DNA of 64,000 bases, taken from contig CM060849.1 of NCBI GenBank assembly GCA_030737835.1, positions 23,816,855 through 23,880,854 of the forward strand, read 5' to 3'. Positions 19,326 to 32,101 of the stretch are shown piece by piece (the first letter of the stretch is position 1; each line of letters begins with the position of its first letter). Under the pieces are notes generated by a model. That model had not been told where the DNA came from. It searched no databases and worked only from the letters and a program-made list of their open reading frames with translations. This DNA is from Acorus gramineus. Lineage: Eukaryota; Streptophyta; Magnoliopsida; Acorales; Acoraceae. Both the position numbers and the translations under genes were made by a program.

Positions 19326-19744
19326 GATATATGATTTGAGTTTTTTTGTATTACCCTTTTATACTTCCACACAAATGTTTTATTTCTTTATTTCTCTAAT
19401 GGAGAGGCAATCATGTTGGATAAGATGTGAGTAAGTGATTTCATGAAATGCAGACATTAGAAAGCTCTCTAAATCATTGCTTTTAAGGCTCTTTTGAAAC
19501 ACAAAAATTGGTCTGACTAAACCACTTGGAGATTGGACTCCTTAGGCATGATGGCCTTGATCAAAACCCACCCTGTCCCAATTCTTGTTGCACATGTTTC
19601 AAAAGTCAACAACAAACCCAATATCATCAAATCAATAACGTAGCTCCACAGGAAGAATAATTGGTTCGATCTAAATACCCATCTACGAATACAATTTGAG
19701 AAACCACTGTGATGCAAGTAGATTGAAGACAGTAGATTGAAGAG

Positions 19745-20130
19745 AGGATAAAAAAAAAAAAATCTTGTTATTCTGATGTTTATTATTATTCTATGATAAA
19801 TAAGAATAAAATGATTTTTTTATTGTTCGTATTTTAAATTATTCTCGTTGAGAAATATTATAATAAAGTTTTTATTGTTTGAATAAAATGTGAATAAGGT
19901 GTGGATAAAGATTTATAAAAAATGAAAAAATAATGACATTTGATTTGTAAAATATAATGATAGTTGATTTGATAATGGACCCACATATTTTTTGGGTTAA
20001 ATAATTTCAGGGGTTGATTGGAATCAATATACCATTTTATACCGGTTTATTCTGACATACAGATTCTCATTTATTTTAACTATGCAATCATAAAAGCTCC
20101 GCAATCACACAGTCAAACGCACCCTAATAG
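19745..20130 (+). repeat. Inverted-repeat family A, copy 2
   Basis: It shares with the copy at 21078-21460, in the same order, AAAATGATTTT, AATTATTCTCGTTG, AATAAAATGTGAATAA, TGATAGTTGATTTGA, CCACATATT and TTTATACCGGTTTATTCTG. The right end CAAACGCACCCTAA complements a MITE-like GGGTGCGTTTG terminus followed by TAA. Confidence 0.6.
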
Positions 20131-21077
20131 CTACCCACGATAATCTCTTCGTGGATCTCTTTGCATTACCATTATTATGCGAGTGAGAGCTCTTACTATA
20201 GAAATTTCCCAAATTCATTTTTTTTTTAAAGAAATCTATCAAAAAAAATTGTGTGGGTATTCAGCAAAAAAACATTATGCAAATTTCAATTTGTATGTGG
20301 GTCCATTTTATGAATTCATTTATCCCACCTTCCTATGTTTAGGGTGGCCCAAGATATTGTCGGAGCTAGTGAAAAAGTATTTAACAACATTCATTGTGTG
20401 CTAAGAACTTGTTTTTGTATTTGAATGCCTTTATAAGATCAACATGATCTTGATGATTTAAAAAAAATAAAGAAGTTTTGGTGACTTTTAATTATACAGA
20501 TAGGAGTCAACATCAGGGTCTTGCAACAGGTGAAGATGCCTGGGGAGGCTAGAAAGCCAGGTCGATCTCATATTTTGAGTGGGAGAAGCATCAATTGGTT
20601 TACAACTTTCCTGACAATGTCTTATTCTTCCTCCAATGGGAAGGGTTATGGGGTTGGATTTGAACCCCCTAACAAAGAATTACACCTATGTTCGAGGGAT
20701 GTCTCACTAAATCATGGAATATGTCTCACTAAAAGCATGGCAGAAGTAGCCACAAAAAGCTAATTAATATAGTAGTGGAGATCATCTTGTTTGTTGAGTT
20801 TGAAAGATGAATTCACGGCATCAGCAAAAACTCACTATAGTTTTGATGCACTACTAACCAGTTACATTGGTATTAATCGTACTTAATTCATCTCTCAAGT
20901 GGACTAGTTCAACCACTGCTTGAAAATAAAACGTGACATGCATTCTATTAATCAAAATGGTAATGGTAATGAAATATAATTAAAGTTTTATACCAATCAC
21001 TGTATCACTGCCAAAGAGAGAGCGTTTTAGCCCCGCATGCAGTCTCATACACTATGATAGCATAGTGTTAACACTAA
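20131..21077. other. Intergenic, no gene seen
   Basis: No credible gene. GGATTTGAACCCCC at 20658-20671 complements a pol III B box and could mark a decayed SINE on the minus strand, but no direct repeats support this. The open frame at 20521-20763 has no family signal. Confidence 0.35.
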
Positions 21078-21460
21078 GCCCCCGTTTGGAACGGGAATAG
21101 AATTTATTCTTGAGTATATATTTATTCAAGCACAAGTAAATACAAATAAGGATAAAATGATTTTGTGTTTAGTTGTGTTTTGAATTATTCTCGTTGGTAA
21201 ACGTAAAAATAAATGTTTTGTTGTTTTAATAAAATGTGAATAAAGTATGGATAATGATTTTTAAAATGTGAAAAAAATAATGATAGTTGATTTGACATGT
21301 GATTTATAAGAGGTGATGACAGTTGATTTGACAGTGGATCCACATATTCTTTGAGTAGAATAACCTAGGATAACTTTAATTCCAGATGTTAGTTGGAATC
21401 CATATACTACTTTATACCAGTTTATTCTGGCATACTTTATCAGGGATTATCTAAGGTTTC
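21078..21460 (+). repeat. Inverted-repeat family A, copy 3
   Basis: It starts CCCCCGTTTGGAACGGG after TAAG and follows copy 2 word for word over most of its length, ending CAGTTTATTCTGGCATAC. A GTTTGG terminus beside TAA suggests a Tourist-like (PIF/Harbinger) MITE, but the exact ends are not certain. Confidence 0.6.
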
Positions 21461-21907
21461 TAAAAAAAAAAAAAATACATTGTTGTATCTCAGTATATAG
21501 ACTTCATTTCATAAAACTGTATGTACTTCAATAAAAGTGTATGATTTAAAATAAAAAAAATAAAAGATTGTGTGAACCATGAATAAAGCTGCAATTGGAG
21601 CTAGACTTGTCATTTTTAATTTCCTATTATTATTGTTGTTGTTCATAATCAAGCCCTAAGGCTTGTATTTACATTGGAGTCAAAATTATACCCTGATGGG
21701 TAAATAGAAAAAATATTGAGGCCAAATTTGGATACGCAGCGAGACGGATTTAAAATCTCCGTCGTAGATCTAAATATGGATTTTACTGTTTAGATTTTTG
21801 AACTTTGTCTTGACGTTTTTTTATAAATAAATAAAACTCGATAATCGAAAAGCTAGTGAAACAATTTTTTTCAATGGCAAGATTATTTTAACATACTCAT
21901 GGTTGGG

Positions 21908-22012
21908 CAGGAGCCTTTTTTACATTCAGTCCATTTTATAGTCGTGTTTACAGTCTAGAATGGAGCTTTTTTTACATTCAGTCCATTTTACAGTCGCGTT
22001 TACAGTGCAGAA
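21908..22012 (+). repeat. 52-bp tandem duplication
   Basis: Two adjacent units begin GGAGC(C/T)TTTTTTACATTC at 21910 and 21962 and end CTAGAAT or GCAGAAT. They differ at only a few positions. Confidence 0.8.
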
Positions 22013-22065
22013 TTGATCTCCCAATCATCTGTACTCTACGATAATGTAGTCTACATTTCACTATC

Positions 22066-23015
22066 ATAGTGTACAATGACGGAGCCACATGGGACAGGGG
22101 GCCCATGCCCCCACTGGAGTTTTTATATATATATATATATATATTTCCGGCTGGTGCATATATTTAACAAGGGATGGCGATGAAGAAGGTGCGTGTAGAT
22201 TGGTCTCTCACATAATTCATCTAATAAATTGATACCATGTGTGCCTTCAAAAATCACTCCTTTAACTCCATATCCCTTTAAAAAAAAAAAAATTCTTTGA
22301 CTTCTTCATAACCCATTATCCATTTAAAAAATAAATTTTGAATTTTTTATATATATTTAAACTGTTCCTGATATCAATTATCATCTCTAAAAATAATCTT
22401 TAATTTTTACTTTTTATTCCATTAACCGTTCCACAATCGGGAAACGAGAATCCTCTCCTCTCCTCTCCTCCATCAACACTTCGAAGTATAGAATTTGTTC
22501 ATTTTATCTTATTATCATTTTTATTCATTTATTTAAAGTTTACAATATTTGTGTAAATATATAAAATAATCATATATAATATTTGTTATTTCTAGGGATT
22601 ACTTACCTTAAGCTTTGGATTTTGAGAAGGAAGAAGCAGTCAAATTAAGTTTGGGGACAATCAGTAAACTATTTATCTATATATCATAATTTAAGATATT
22701 ATGTTTTTATGGATTCTAAGAAAAAAATGTATAAAAAAATAACAATATATTGTTTATTAGATTTATGTTTTGACATGTTTTTTATGAATCATCGCGATGA
22801 AATTTAACATATTGTTTTAAAATATGATAAATATCTTTTAGAATTATTCGGTGAGATGTTTTATGTGAATGTGTTTATTTCATTTTATACATATTCATTT
22901 TTTAATCTATCCTATTGATATTAAAAAATTATAATGATATAACTTACAAAAATATTTACATAAGTCGCATTAGTCCCCCCTTTATAAAAATTCTGGCTCT
23001 ATTACTGATAGTGTA
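22066..23015. mobile_element. Non-autonomous hAT transposon with perfect 8-bp target duplication
   Basis: The element runs from CAATGACGGAGCCA (22074) to TGGCTCTATTACTG (ends 23007). These termini are imperfect inverted repeats of the hAT type (CAGTGRCGGAGCCA). ATAGTGTA flanks it exactly at 22066-22073 and 23008-23015, and 8 bp is the hAT duplication length. The 934-bp interior is AT-rich with no transposase; it contains an (AT)n run near 22123-22142 and TCCTC repeats near 22451. Confidence 0.85.
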
Positions 23016-24140
23016 TATTACATTATGGCAGTGTATGTATGAAAATTAAAAAAAAATTAATGAAAAAATATAATATTATATCTTAATGTATACTTTACCA
23101 TTTATATTGATAGTAAATACTTCAATTAACGAGTGTATATATTAAACCAGTAACAATACACATGGCTGGACGTATTATTTTCTTCTTCTTTTCATTTTTT
23201 TTAGCAAAACATATTATTTTCCTTTTGACAATTACGAATATATCACTGCCAAAGGAGGCTTTAATTAGTTACCAACAATTATCTGTTTAGCATATATAAT
23301 GTTGTCTTCCATCCATCCAGGCTTTCTAGAATGCATAAACATTTCAAATGATATCCTTGTGAAGTTAAACACGTGTCCACTATGGGTGTTTTAGTTTAGG
23401 CTATATGAAATCCCACTCCAAAAGAAGGACCACAATCTTGTCCTTTTTCAAGATGGTGATTGATGGTAACATTTGAGAATAATTAGTTTATTTCAAACCC
23501 CAACTTTAATCCAACATCACATAATCACACATTAAAAACCTACACTGACTGATTCCAGGAAGCTTCCAAGAAATCAAAGAGTGACATTATTAATTTACAT
23601 GAATGTTAATGTGCTCTTGTCAATAAGCCGCACCATTTCTCATCCAAATTTTGAATTGACATTATGTTTTTTTAATTTTTTTTATTCTAATATATAATAG
23701 TTGTACTGCAATAGATATCCGAATCTTTTTTATTGTTTTTTTCTTGTTAAAAAATAAAAAATAAAAGCGAGGTTTACCTCACACAACTCGGAAAAGGTGG
23801 ATATATAAGATATATAAATTTTAAATGACAATTCTATTATTATTATTATTATTATTTGTGTGTTTTTTTTTAAAAAAAAATATAGATATTTGCTACTCGA
23901 TTTCATTACTGAATTCGAATTACAAACTCTGAAACGAGGAAAAAAAGACATGCATGACATAGAATAACAAAAACTGTGATCAGTAGTCCCGACTATCTGT
24001 TGGATTAGAAAAGATTTTTAAATAAAAAAGGGACTGAAATGGCCGCGATCACCCCATAATACATAACCTCTCATTTGTGAACGCGACCTCTTCCGCCTTT
24101 GCAATATGCCGACCCCAATCCCGAACGCACCCTCGAAACA
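23016..24140. other. Intergenic, no gene seen
   Basis: No protein family signal. A (TTA)n/ATT microsatellite lies at about 23833-23855. Confidence 0.45.
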
Positions 24141-24144
24141 TCTC

Positions 24145-24560
24145 CTACATATTCTCTTGGTAGACCCGCATTCCTCTAAATATGACTTCATTTTGTGTGC
24201 ACCATATCATCCGTGTCCCCGCTGGAATGATGGACTGCGACATTGTTGCTTCTACTCTGCCTCTTACCGTCCTCTGCAACGCCCCGCCTACTGCCCATAA
24301 CTCTTCAAGTGATTGAAAGGCTACATGGAGTCCAATGTGCGTCCCCACCTTTTCCCAGAATTCTTTCGCCACCGGACAGACACAAAAGAGATGGTGAATG
24401 TTCTCCAAAGGGTCCGTGCACAGGGGGCAAGCAGTGGAGTCATTTAGAGCCCACCTAGACCTGTAAGCTTTCGTTAGAAGGCATTCAAGTGATAAGAACC
24501 AAGAACATCTTAATCTTCAACGGTATTTTCGACCTCCATATCTGTTTGAAGAGGGCGCAC
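24145..24560 (-). pseudogene. LINE fragment: reverse-transcriptase zinc-binding region
   Basis: The minus strand reads ALFKQIWRSKIPLKIKMFL (about 24555-24500) and then, in a shifted frame, ENIHHLFCVCPVAKEFWEKV (24408-24345). This is the order and spacing of the zinc-binding region (zf-RVT) at the end of plant non-LTR reverse transcriptases. A later MIWCTQNEVIFRG matches the segment after the zinc finger. Frameshifts show it is dead, and no reverse transcriptase core lies nearby. Confidence 0.72.
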
Positions 24561-24976
24561 GTCGAGATGCTGTCGGTGGTGGACATTCACCACCATAAAT
24601 ATGCGTGAGAGGTGTATGTGAAATATTCGACAAATGTTGCATATTTTGATATTTATATTAGAAGGTTAAATAATATTTTTAAAAATATATAAAAGATATT
24701 TCCATCAGTTAACATAGATAATATCTGAAAGGTTAATCCATCCCCCTCCCCTCAAGTTAAAATAATTATTAGAATTTATTCTAAATTATCAAAACACATC
24801 TATCATATTTTATATCGATGAAACAAATAATATTTTATTATCAAGACTTATTGGGGGAGGCATGGTGTTTCACACGGAGCTTGGTATTTAGAATATACAA
24901 ACCAATTAACAGTTAAGTTTTTAGAGTCACTGTAGTGGTTGATGTGATAAACTAGAGAGCCATAATTCGAGTCGTC

Positions 24977-25199
24977 TAAGGCTCCGTTTGAAAAACACCG
25001 CGTTCGCATCGGCGGGGCTTCAACACGAGGTGGCAAAGCGGTGTTTTGAAGCGTAAGAGAAATACACATAAACACACATACGACAGAGTGATCACAGGTG
25101 CTCGACGTAGACCACAAAAATCTGTTTGTCTGCCCGCTCACGTCGGCCGGGGCCCACCAAAGCTAACGCTGTTGAACCGCTCCGCCAAACAGAGCCTAA
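24977..25199. mobile_element. Tourist-like MITE with TAA target duplication
   Basis: The termini GGCTCCGTTTGAAAAACACC (24980) and CCGCCAAACAGAGCC (ends 25196) are inverted repeats, flanked by TAA at 24977-24979 and 25197-25199. GG(G/C)TCYGTTTG ends with TAA duplications are typical of the PIF/Harbinger superfamily. Its 217 bp are GC-rich compared with the surroundings. Confidence 0.75.
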
Positions 25200-25465
25200 G
25201 ATTGTTTTCACGTAGGGGAACACACTCCTCTAGTGGGTACGTACAACACAACCAATGCTAGAGATGAACATGGGTCTGGTTGTGCTATACCTATTCAGAG
25301 GGGCGTGCCCTCATACGTTACACAGTACCATACTTGTCACAAATTAAAGAGACTACTTGTGACCTATCAATCTATCATAGACTGCCAACCCTAGATTGAT
25401 TGTCTTCCTACCAAAAAAAACTAGATTGATTGCCTAATAATATGGAAACATAAAGTAATGGTAAC

Positions 25466-25582
25466 ATGTTCATCAAATTGCAGCTGAAGGTTATCCAAAT
25501 CTTCAAAATGTTCATCAAAAACTGAAGGTTATCCAAATCTTCAAAATGTTCATCAAAAACTGAAGGTTATCCAAATCTTTTG
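25466..25582 (+). repeat. 38-bp tandem repeat, about 2.7 copies
   Basis: The unit starting CTGAAGGTTATCCAAATCTT and ending TTCATCAAAAA recurs with a period of 38 bp; the last copy is partial. Copies are almost identical, so the array is young. Confidence 0.85.
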
Positions 25583-26239
25583 ATTTTTCAAGTTTGAAAT
25601 AATCGAAGAAAAGATATATATATAAAAAAAAAAAGGCTTCATTTACAGGTGTTCATTTCATGATAGCAAAGCATTCTGGAAGGGGGAAAGGCTCTGGCAT
25701 TAATTTAGGAGTTAAGATGTTACCTTCCCTGGACATCACTCATGGCATCACATTGCATGAACTGTTCAAGTTTATATAATACACAACTATGCTCCTTTTA
25801 ATTGCAATATATATTTTGGAAATGATTCAAAAGTCACCGATTTTAAAAATTTTGCTACTTTTGTGCCACAATGAAATTATACTATTCCTTCAATGCCAAT
25901 TAACTTGTTTTGAATTTTTTAATCCATGTGTTTCATTTAACGAAATGTGCAAGAAAGATAAAAACATATACTGTAATGAATTGATTGCATTACATTATCC
26001 GCACCAAAAAAATACAATCTACCAACCTAATAGAGGATAATACTAAGTTATGCATGATGCGTGGGTGAGCTGGGATCCCATCAATATTAGATCTCATCAA
26101 TATTGCTAGTCCCTAATCAAGGATTGACGAATATTCAAATTGATATATCAATTATTAATTGGAGACTAACACAAAAATTACTAAATCTCATCTCTATAAT
26201 GAGCTGTGAATAGACCTAACAATATCTTCTTTAGGTGTA
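25583..26239. other. Intergenic, no gene seen
   Basis: An 83-codon open frame at 25789-26040 shows no family resemblance. No repeat was recognised. Confidence 0.4.
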
Positions 26240-26740
26240 GGATTGGCCAAATGGCCCGCGAGCCCGGACCAGGCCCAAATATTTCTGGGCCGTTTCAGGC
26301 CTAAGCTAATATCCAATTATTATAATTTTCTATTCAAATATTTTTACTATAAAGCTATAATGACTTTTCAATTAATGTTAAAACTCTTATTGTAAACTTA
26401 TAAATTGTAATTTACAATTACTGTGATGTTACATGAATATTCAATTCACATAATTTTGATTGTTCAATGTTTTTCCCACTTAAGTGGCTCAACTCTTCCA
26501 TTTTTTTTTTTTTTTATGTTTTAGGTTAAACTAAACAAAAAAAAAAAACATAAAATATAGTAAAAAATGGGACTGGCCACAAAGCCCAGCCCGAATCATA
26601 AGCCCAGCCCGGACTTGGCCGGGCAGGCTTGGGCCTAGTTTTGGGCTTGATGCCCAACCAGGCCCAGGCCCGAAGCCCCTTACACCCAAATGGGCTAGGC
26701 CCGGTGATACCCCGGCCCAGGTCCGGCCGATGGCCAACCC
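26240..26740. repeat. Inverted-repeat element rich in GGCCC words
   Basis: The left end GGATTGGCCAAATGGCCCG and the right end GGCCGATGGCCAACCC are imperfect inverted repeats. Both subterminal zones are packed with GCCCGG, CAGGCCC and GGGCC words, and the centre is AT-rich. No target duplication was found. The open frame on the minus strand is only these words translated. Confidence 0.5.
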
Positions 26741-27905
26741 AGATTCAATAAAATTTTGACCCAATTCATCATGAACCAACATTATATATTTTCATATTCA
26801 ATTAATAAACAAATCTATCTGTCATGCTAAGGCAGTGTTTCTGTTGCCGGCTTGTCTTGTATGATTTTTCAATGTTTTTTTTCACGTTTCCAAACCCTGC
26901 AAATGTTTTTTTAATAAATCAACGCTTTTCACAACGCATTGCTCCCCTCAATTATCGCACCACAAACGCCCCGAGCCCGACACACACCCAGACACTGCCT
27001 AAGTTACCAACCACGAGTATTTTTTAACTATGTATGGAATGCTTTTGTGCATTTTTTAACTTACAAATTTATTAAAACTCATTCTTATCCTAAACCATTA
27101 TTTATTCTCCTAATCTTATCTTAATATTTTAAATAGATAATAGATTTTATAAATTTATATATAACCAGATTCTCTAATAAATTAATTGAAAAACAAAATA
27201 CAACATCTGAGTCCTACGAATAGGACTACAACTAAAGCTGAACATATAATTTTTTATGTCATGTTGAAAAAATATATATATACCCAATCCACATTTTACG
27301 ATCCAAAAAGGCAGGCGCATATATATTTATTTTTTTTAAATCATAGATCTCATACAATGATGCGTATAGTTTTATAAAAGATGAAATATATAATCAAATG
27401 AATTGAATGTACCATTTATAGAAAATGTGAAAAAATTTCAACGAGATATATACTTTGATACAGTGAGTAGAAGATACTGACAATGTATATATGACTGCAT
27501 TTATGACTGTAAAAATAGTCATGTGCAACATAGCTCAAAAAAAAAGTATGGAAGTTCTCTTACACTGTGTCACGTGGGCCTCCGCTTCCGATCCTATGGT
27601 TAGTCCAATATATAAAGGGGCTATGTAGCTCTTCTAAAAAAAAAAATTACCAATTTTCCCATTGTTGAGGATAAATAACACAATTTCAGTGAAAAACTAT
27701 TAACCTCGCAGAAATTTTAACCTGGGCAATGGATTCTGAATAAGAAACGACTGCATGTTCAGTGAAACATATACAGGTATCCTTGTATAAGCAAATATCA
27801 GCAAAGGATGCACTTTTATGTGATAACATGTTGACTAACTCTACTTGGAAAAACAAATTCTCTCTGTTTCAGGCTTTACCAGACTATGGAAATGTCCAGG
27901 TGAAT
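26741..27905. other. Intergenic, includes 3' flank of the two-membrane-segment gene
   Basis: No gene or clear repeat. The bases just below 27906 should be the 3' UTR of the neighbouring minus-strand gene. Confidence 0.4.
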
Positions 27906-30488
27906 CTACACTGACAAGGGTAACAGCAACCTCCTTTCCCTTTTCTTTGCGAGCTTTCTCTGCCTACAAACTTTTAAACATACCAGTAGAAGAATCATAA
28001 GGAGTACAACAATGGCTGAAAGTCTAAAGTATCTGAAATAGAGTGTCACAAAGGAAGATATTATGAGCAGCAAAAACAATAAGGCCGACGAAAGAGCTGC
28101 AACAACATCAGCCCTGCAAATTTGCCAACAGATTTATATGATTCAGCAACCTCAACAAGAATAATGCACATGTAACCACAAAGCTTCAAAGAAGTGATGT
28201 TATGAATGTGGGCACTGGGCAGTCAAGCAAGGGATGTTCTCTCAGATATTAAACAACCAATCCACATAAGGGCACTGTATTCGTATGAACTCGGACAAGA
28301 ATCCACGTGAAGTTGTATACATAAGCTTAGTACCAAACTGTAACCAATAGTGTTATAGGGACACCATGGTAAATGACATGGAGTGTCGGAACGGAAACTA
28401 GAGACAATTAAGTTCAATCAGTCGCGTATTGTAATTAAGACTTTACATATGCTAATACTTTCAGGTGTTGTTAGTGCTTCCCTCCCTGTTGTTTGTTCTC
28501 ACATAGTCTATCAACATGTGGGTGTCACACACCAATTTAAGTCAGTGGCAACAATGCTAACTATAAACACTGTTACATGGAGCCATCTATAGTATACATG
28601 TATACAAAAATATACATGGAAATTCAAAACTATTAGAGCATACACTAAGGAAAAATTTGGAAGCCAAGCATGCCTGGATGATAACTAGACAGGATGTGTC
28701 AGGGTCTCAAACAAGAATTAATAACTGAAACATGACATGCATGCACATGAAGCTTGAGAATTTTATCCATTCCAGTCGGCCTATTTGTCAAGAACTAAAG
28801 CTTCTAGTTATCCAAAAAAAAAAAAAATCCCTCTTAGCTTCCAGCTGCATTTAAATGAGTATTTTGGTTAACAGTAAGAATTTATGGTTGCTTGACACTA
28901 CTTGTCCAGAAAAGAATTTCCTCAGTCAAAAAAATCAGGATGTTACAATCAAACAAATTGGGATGTTATGTGAAAAAGCATCAAATCTAGATAAATTAAA
29001 CATTTTTATTAGACAAAACAGGATGCAACAGCAAGCAAATGCCAATGATAAATTTCACCCCATCCACTACAAATTCATACCCAAGTTTTTGCTTGAAAGT
29101 GAAGCCCAAAATACATCTTTAACTCAGTATCACATCTGATGACCACAATCCTCAAGGACCAGCTCAGTTCATGGTTACAGCCTCAGGTTTCATAATTTTA
29201 GATGTTGACAATTTGGCATTCATCAATCAACACTATTTTCATTATTATTCAGCTCTCCATGCACATTCTCTACTTTAAAATTATCCTCGAACAATACTTT
29301 TTCAACACTTAAAACAGTACGTTTTCAACAGTTCAAATGTGTCTCTTAGTCACCAATTTATATTTTAAATAAGGAATATTACAAGGGTTTCTTCAGAGGG
29401 TTGAATGTTTCATGGGAGTTAAGATCCCTTTAACCCTTTTATATTAAAGCCGCTTGCAAGTCTTAAATAATAAACCAAACTAGATTGGGCATATTTAAAA
29501 AAAACTACCTACTCCATTGAAATACCACACTATTTGAACAAATAAACCAAACTACAGATGTTGGGAAACTAAACTCTTCCAAACACAAAGTAAAGAACTC
29601 AACTTCAAAATTTGGCTGAGTTTCTCTTCTTCTAGAGGGTGGGGGGCAGGACATCAATGGGCCTCTGGGCCTTTAGAAATCCGAGAATGAATCGCTCATT
29701 GACTGAAAGACATACTACAATCCTTGCCAATTAAAACACCGAGAGTCTTGTGAGAGAACCGACGCCAAGAAGATGTGAATTTAAAGCTCAGAATGGCAAT
29801 ACTTTTACTAGCAATTTATCTAAATAGACATGAGTGAGTTGGGTCAGTCAAGTCGTGGAAATTCATATGTAATTAATCGAATTGGGGATAAAAATGTTGT
29901 AATGTCATGATAGGTTTAATCTCCTCGTCTTTAGCTGACGAGCCATGGAAAAATGTATTCAAAATAACCTCCACATCATTCTCTTCCTAACATTTCAAAC
30001 CAATTCATCCGAATTTGAATCTTCGAATCCACTCGACCTCACTTGCATTCATAATTCAAATGGGAATTCTGCACCAGGCATGTGTTCTTAGCCTCTGAAG
30101 TCATTTCTCTATAAAGATCCCTGACAGCACCTTGACAACCTTTCTTATTGGTTCTATAAAGAGAGATTGTTACTTGCAAATTAACTACATATGAAAATTA
30201 AAACATAATAATAGAACAGCAAATAGGATTTATGCCTAAGACATGGAAAATCAGCTGTAATGTTGAGTAAGAACACTAAAACATGAGATTCACTCAAATA
30301 TGGAGATTTAAAAAGAAACATATAAAAGAGAAGAGAAACCTGGAGGTGATGTGGGGGTTGGAGGAGAAGAAGGTAAGAGGAACCCATTTATGGTGAGACC
30401 TGATCTGGTAGTCCCTCAACTGATCCACCAGCTTAGATCTTGTGATCCATCTCTCACCAACCCCTTCATTTCCCCTCGCCCCGATCAT
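27906..30488 (-). CDS. Small two-membrane-segment plant protein of unknown function, 2 exons
   Basis: Exon 1 is 30488-30340 (49 codons plus 2 nt) and exon 2 is 28113-27906; the borders are CCAG|GTTTCT and TTTGCAG, and the phase joins to give Arg50. The product has 118 residues. Residues 14-31 (ITRSKLVDQLRDYQIRS) form a charged cytosolic-type segment, and PLTFFSSNPHITS follows. Two hydrophobic stretches (about 53-75 and 81-96) flank the short basic loop YFRYFR. The tail is strongly basic and ends RERRLLLPLSV. I recall this layout as a conserved, uncharacterised plant family ending in RRLLLPLSM, but cannot name a role. An in-frame ATG at 30560 would add 24 residues; the later ATG was preferred because the added stretch is low-complexity. 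The 2.2-kb intron holds nothing recognisable. Confidence 0.75.
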
Positions 30489-31049
30489 CCAATTTTTTTT
30501 TATTTTTGATGAACCGGAATAAAAAAATTTGATCCAGAAACGAAAAAAAGAAAATGACAAGGCCTGATAAGTTAGGGAAAGGAAAAGTTGGGATGGAAGA
30601 GTATGTTCTCAAGGGTTTCTCCAAGAAAAAAATAATAAAAAAAAACACTAAATTGTGCTGTTGAATAAAAAAAAAAATCGATACATTCAGCCTATCAATT
30701 GCAGCAACTTATTTTACAAAATACATTGTAAAATAAAAATATATTATTTTATTTAGAAAAATGTACATATTCATATAAATATATATAAATTTGAATTGAA
30801 TACATATATTTTTATGTTTTTCTAACGAAATAGACGGTGCATTGCATTAGTAATATCATCGTTATAAATAAAGCTACAATACATATGTTTCAGCGTTCTT
30901 ATGTCGGATGTAATTTGATGAATCTACTCTATTGTTAATGACTCTATTATTAATGATAGTGAGATAGTGCACTACCTTAATAATGTGATTACTGTAAATG
31001 AAATTATAAAACACCATTGTTCTGTCACGATATCATTTAATGAATCTAT

Positions 31050-31510
31050 CTTTTTTGTTTTGTTTTGAGAAACAGTAGACAATTTACAACCTTAATTATA
31101 TTGAAACAGATGTCAGAAATTAATAAAAAGAGAAAACCATAAGGGGAAAAAACAAAAGCAATGTAAAAAATCCAGAGATATCGCCACGGCCAATGGCACT
31201 GGGTAGAAAAGGATTCTAAGCCATGTGATCACGTCACAGTCCATAATCCTTAAGGAACCACAAATGAACTTGATATTTTTAACCCCCCACTAAGATTCAC
31301 CCCCAATCCTTGATAAAAACCTTCCGTTGCTTCTCATAAATTCTCCATATAAAAGCATTAACCTTGAATAAATAATCGAGTTCCGAGTTATCCAAATGGC
31401 CCAAAGTACTATCGGAATTATCTCTCTTGCCACCGTGGCCCAAGTGCTCTCGTCATCCTACCTCATCATGTGCTTGGTTGACAGACTGAAACCTCGTGCG
31501 AAGGAGCGAT
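31050..31510 (-). pseudogene. LINE fragment, segment after the reverse transcriptase
   Basis: On the minus strand WATVAREIIPIVLWAIWITR-type sequence, then NSIIYSRLMLLYGEFMRS, can be read at about 31440-31300. This resembles the segment after the zinc finger in plant LINE proteins (PIVLWAIWNARNSIIF type). Stops and shifts are present. The call rests on one conserved stretch. Confidence 0.5.
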
Positions 31511-31529
31511 CCAAGCAAAACCCGCTCCT

Positions 31530-31945
31530 ACTTGGTTCAAGAATAAGATAAAGAATAAGTGAGAATTAATCAGAATAGTCTCAAAATATGTATTTAAAAG
31601 ACTTGAATAAATGAGAATATGTATGTTATAATTAAAAGATGTAAAGTGGTATATAGATTCCTGTCAATCCTTGAAATTAAGTTATTTTAGGTTATTCAAT
31701 TCAAAAGAATACGTAAGTCCACTGTCAAATCAACTATCAATATCTCTTATAAATCAATTGTCATTGATTTTCACTTTTTATAAATCTTTATTTACACTTT
31801 ATCTATTTTTATCCGAACAATAAAAATTTATTATTATATTTTTTATTAAAAATAATTTAAAACACAATAAAATTAAAAATCACACCATTCTTATTTATAT
31901 ATTAAAATAATCATAAACTACATTATAACTCAATTCTCCAACCAG
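31530..31945 (-). repeat. Inverted-repeat family A, copy 4
   Basis: The complement contains TGGTATATAGATTCC-, TCAAATCAACTATCA- and ATAAATCTTTATTTACACTT-type words in reverse order relative to copies 2 and 3. It abuts the LINE fragment on its left and the CAP pseudogene leader on its right. Confidence 0.5.
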
Positions 31946-32101
31946 GGTTTTTTTTTCTCCTCGCCTCTCTCTCTCTCTCCTCGCGTTCCCCCTTCAGAGA
32001 AAAAGAGAGTGAAGTGAACTTGCTCTGCATGAAATTTTAAAACCCTTGATCAATTGAGAAAGAGAGACAGAGAAAGACCGCTCTCAAATTGAGCCCTAGA
32101 A

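Noticed and set aside
20640-20760. B-box-like word suggesting a tRNA gene or SINE
   Set aside because: There is no cloverleaf, no good A box and no flanking direct repeat. It is kept only as a remark.
26531-26782. 83-codon glycine- and proline-rich minus frame
   Set aside because: It is a translation of the GGCCC-rich subterminal repeat of a TIR element.
27935-27990. Possible 20-base intron (GTATGT...TTGTAG) in the last exon of the two-membrane-segment gene
   Set aside because: It is far below the minimum plant intron length, and reading through it keeps the family-like tail in frame.
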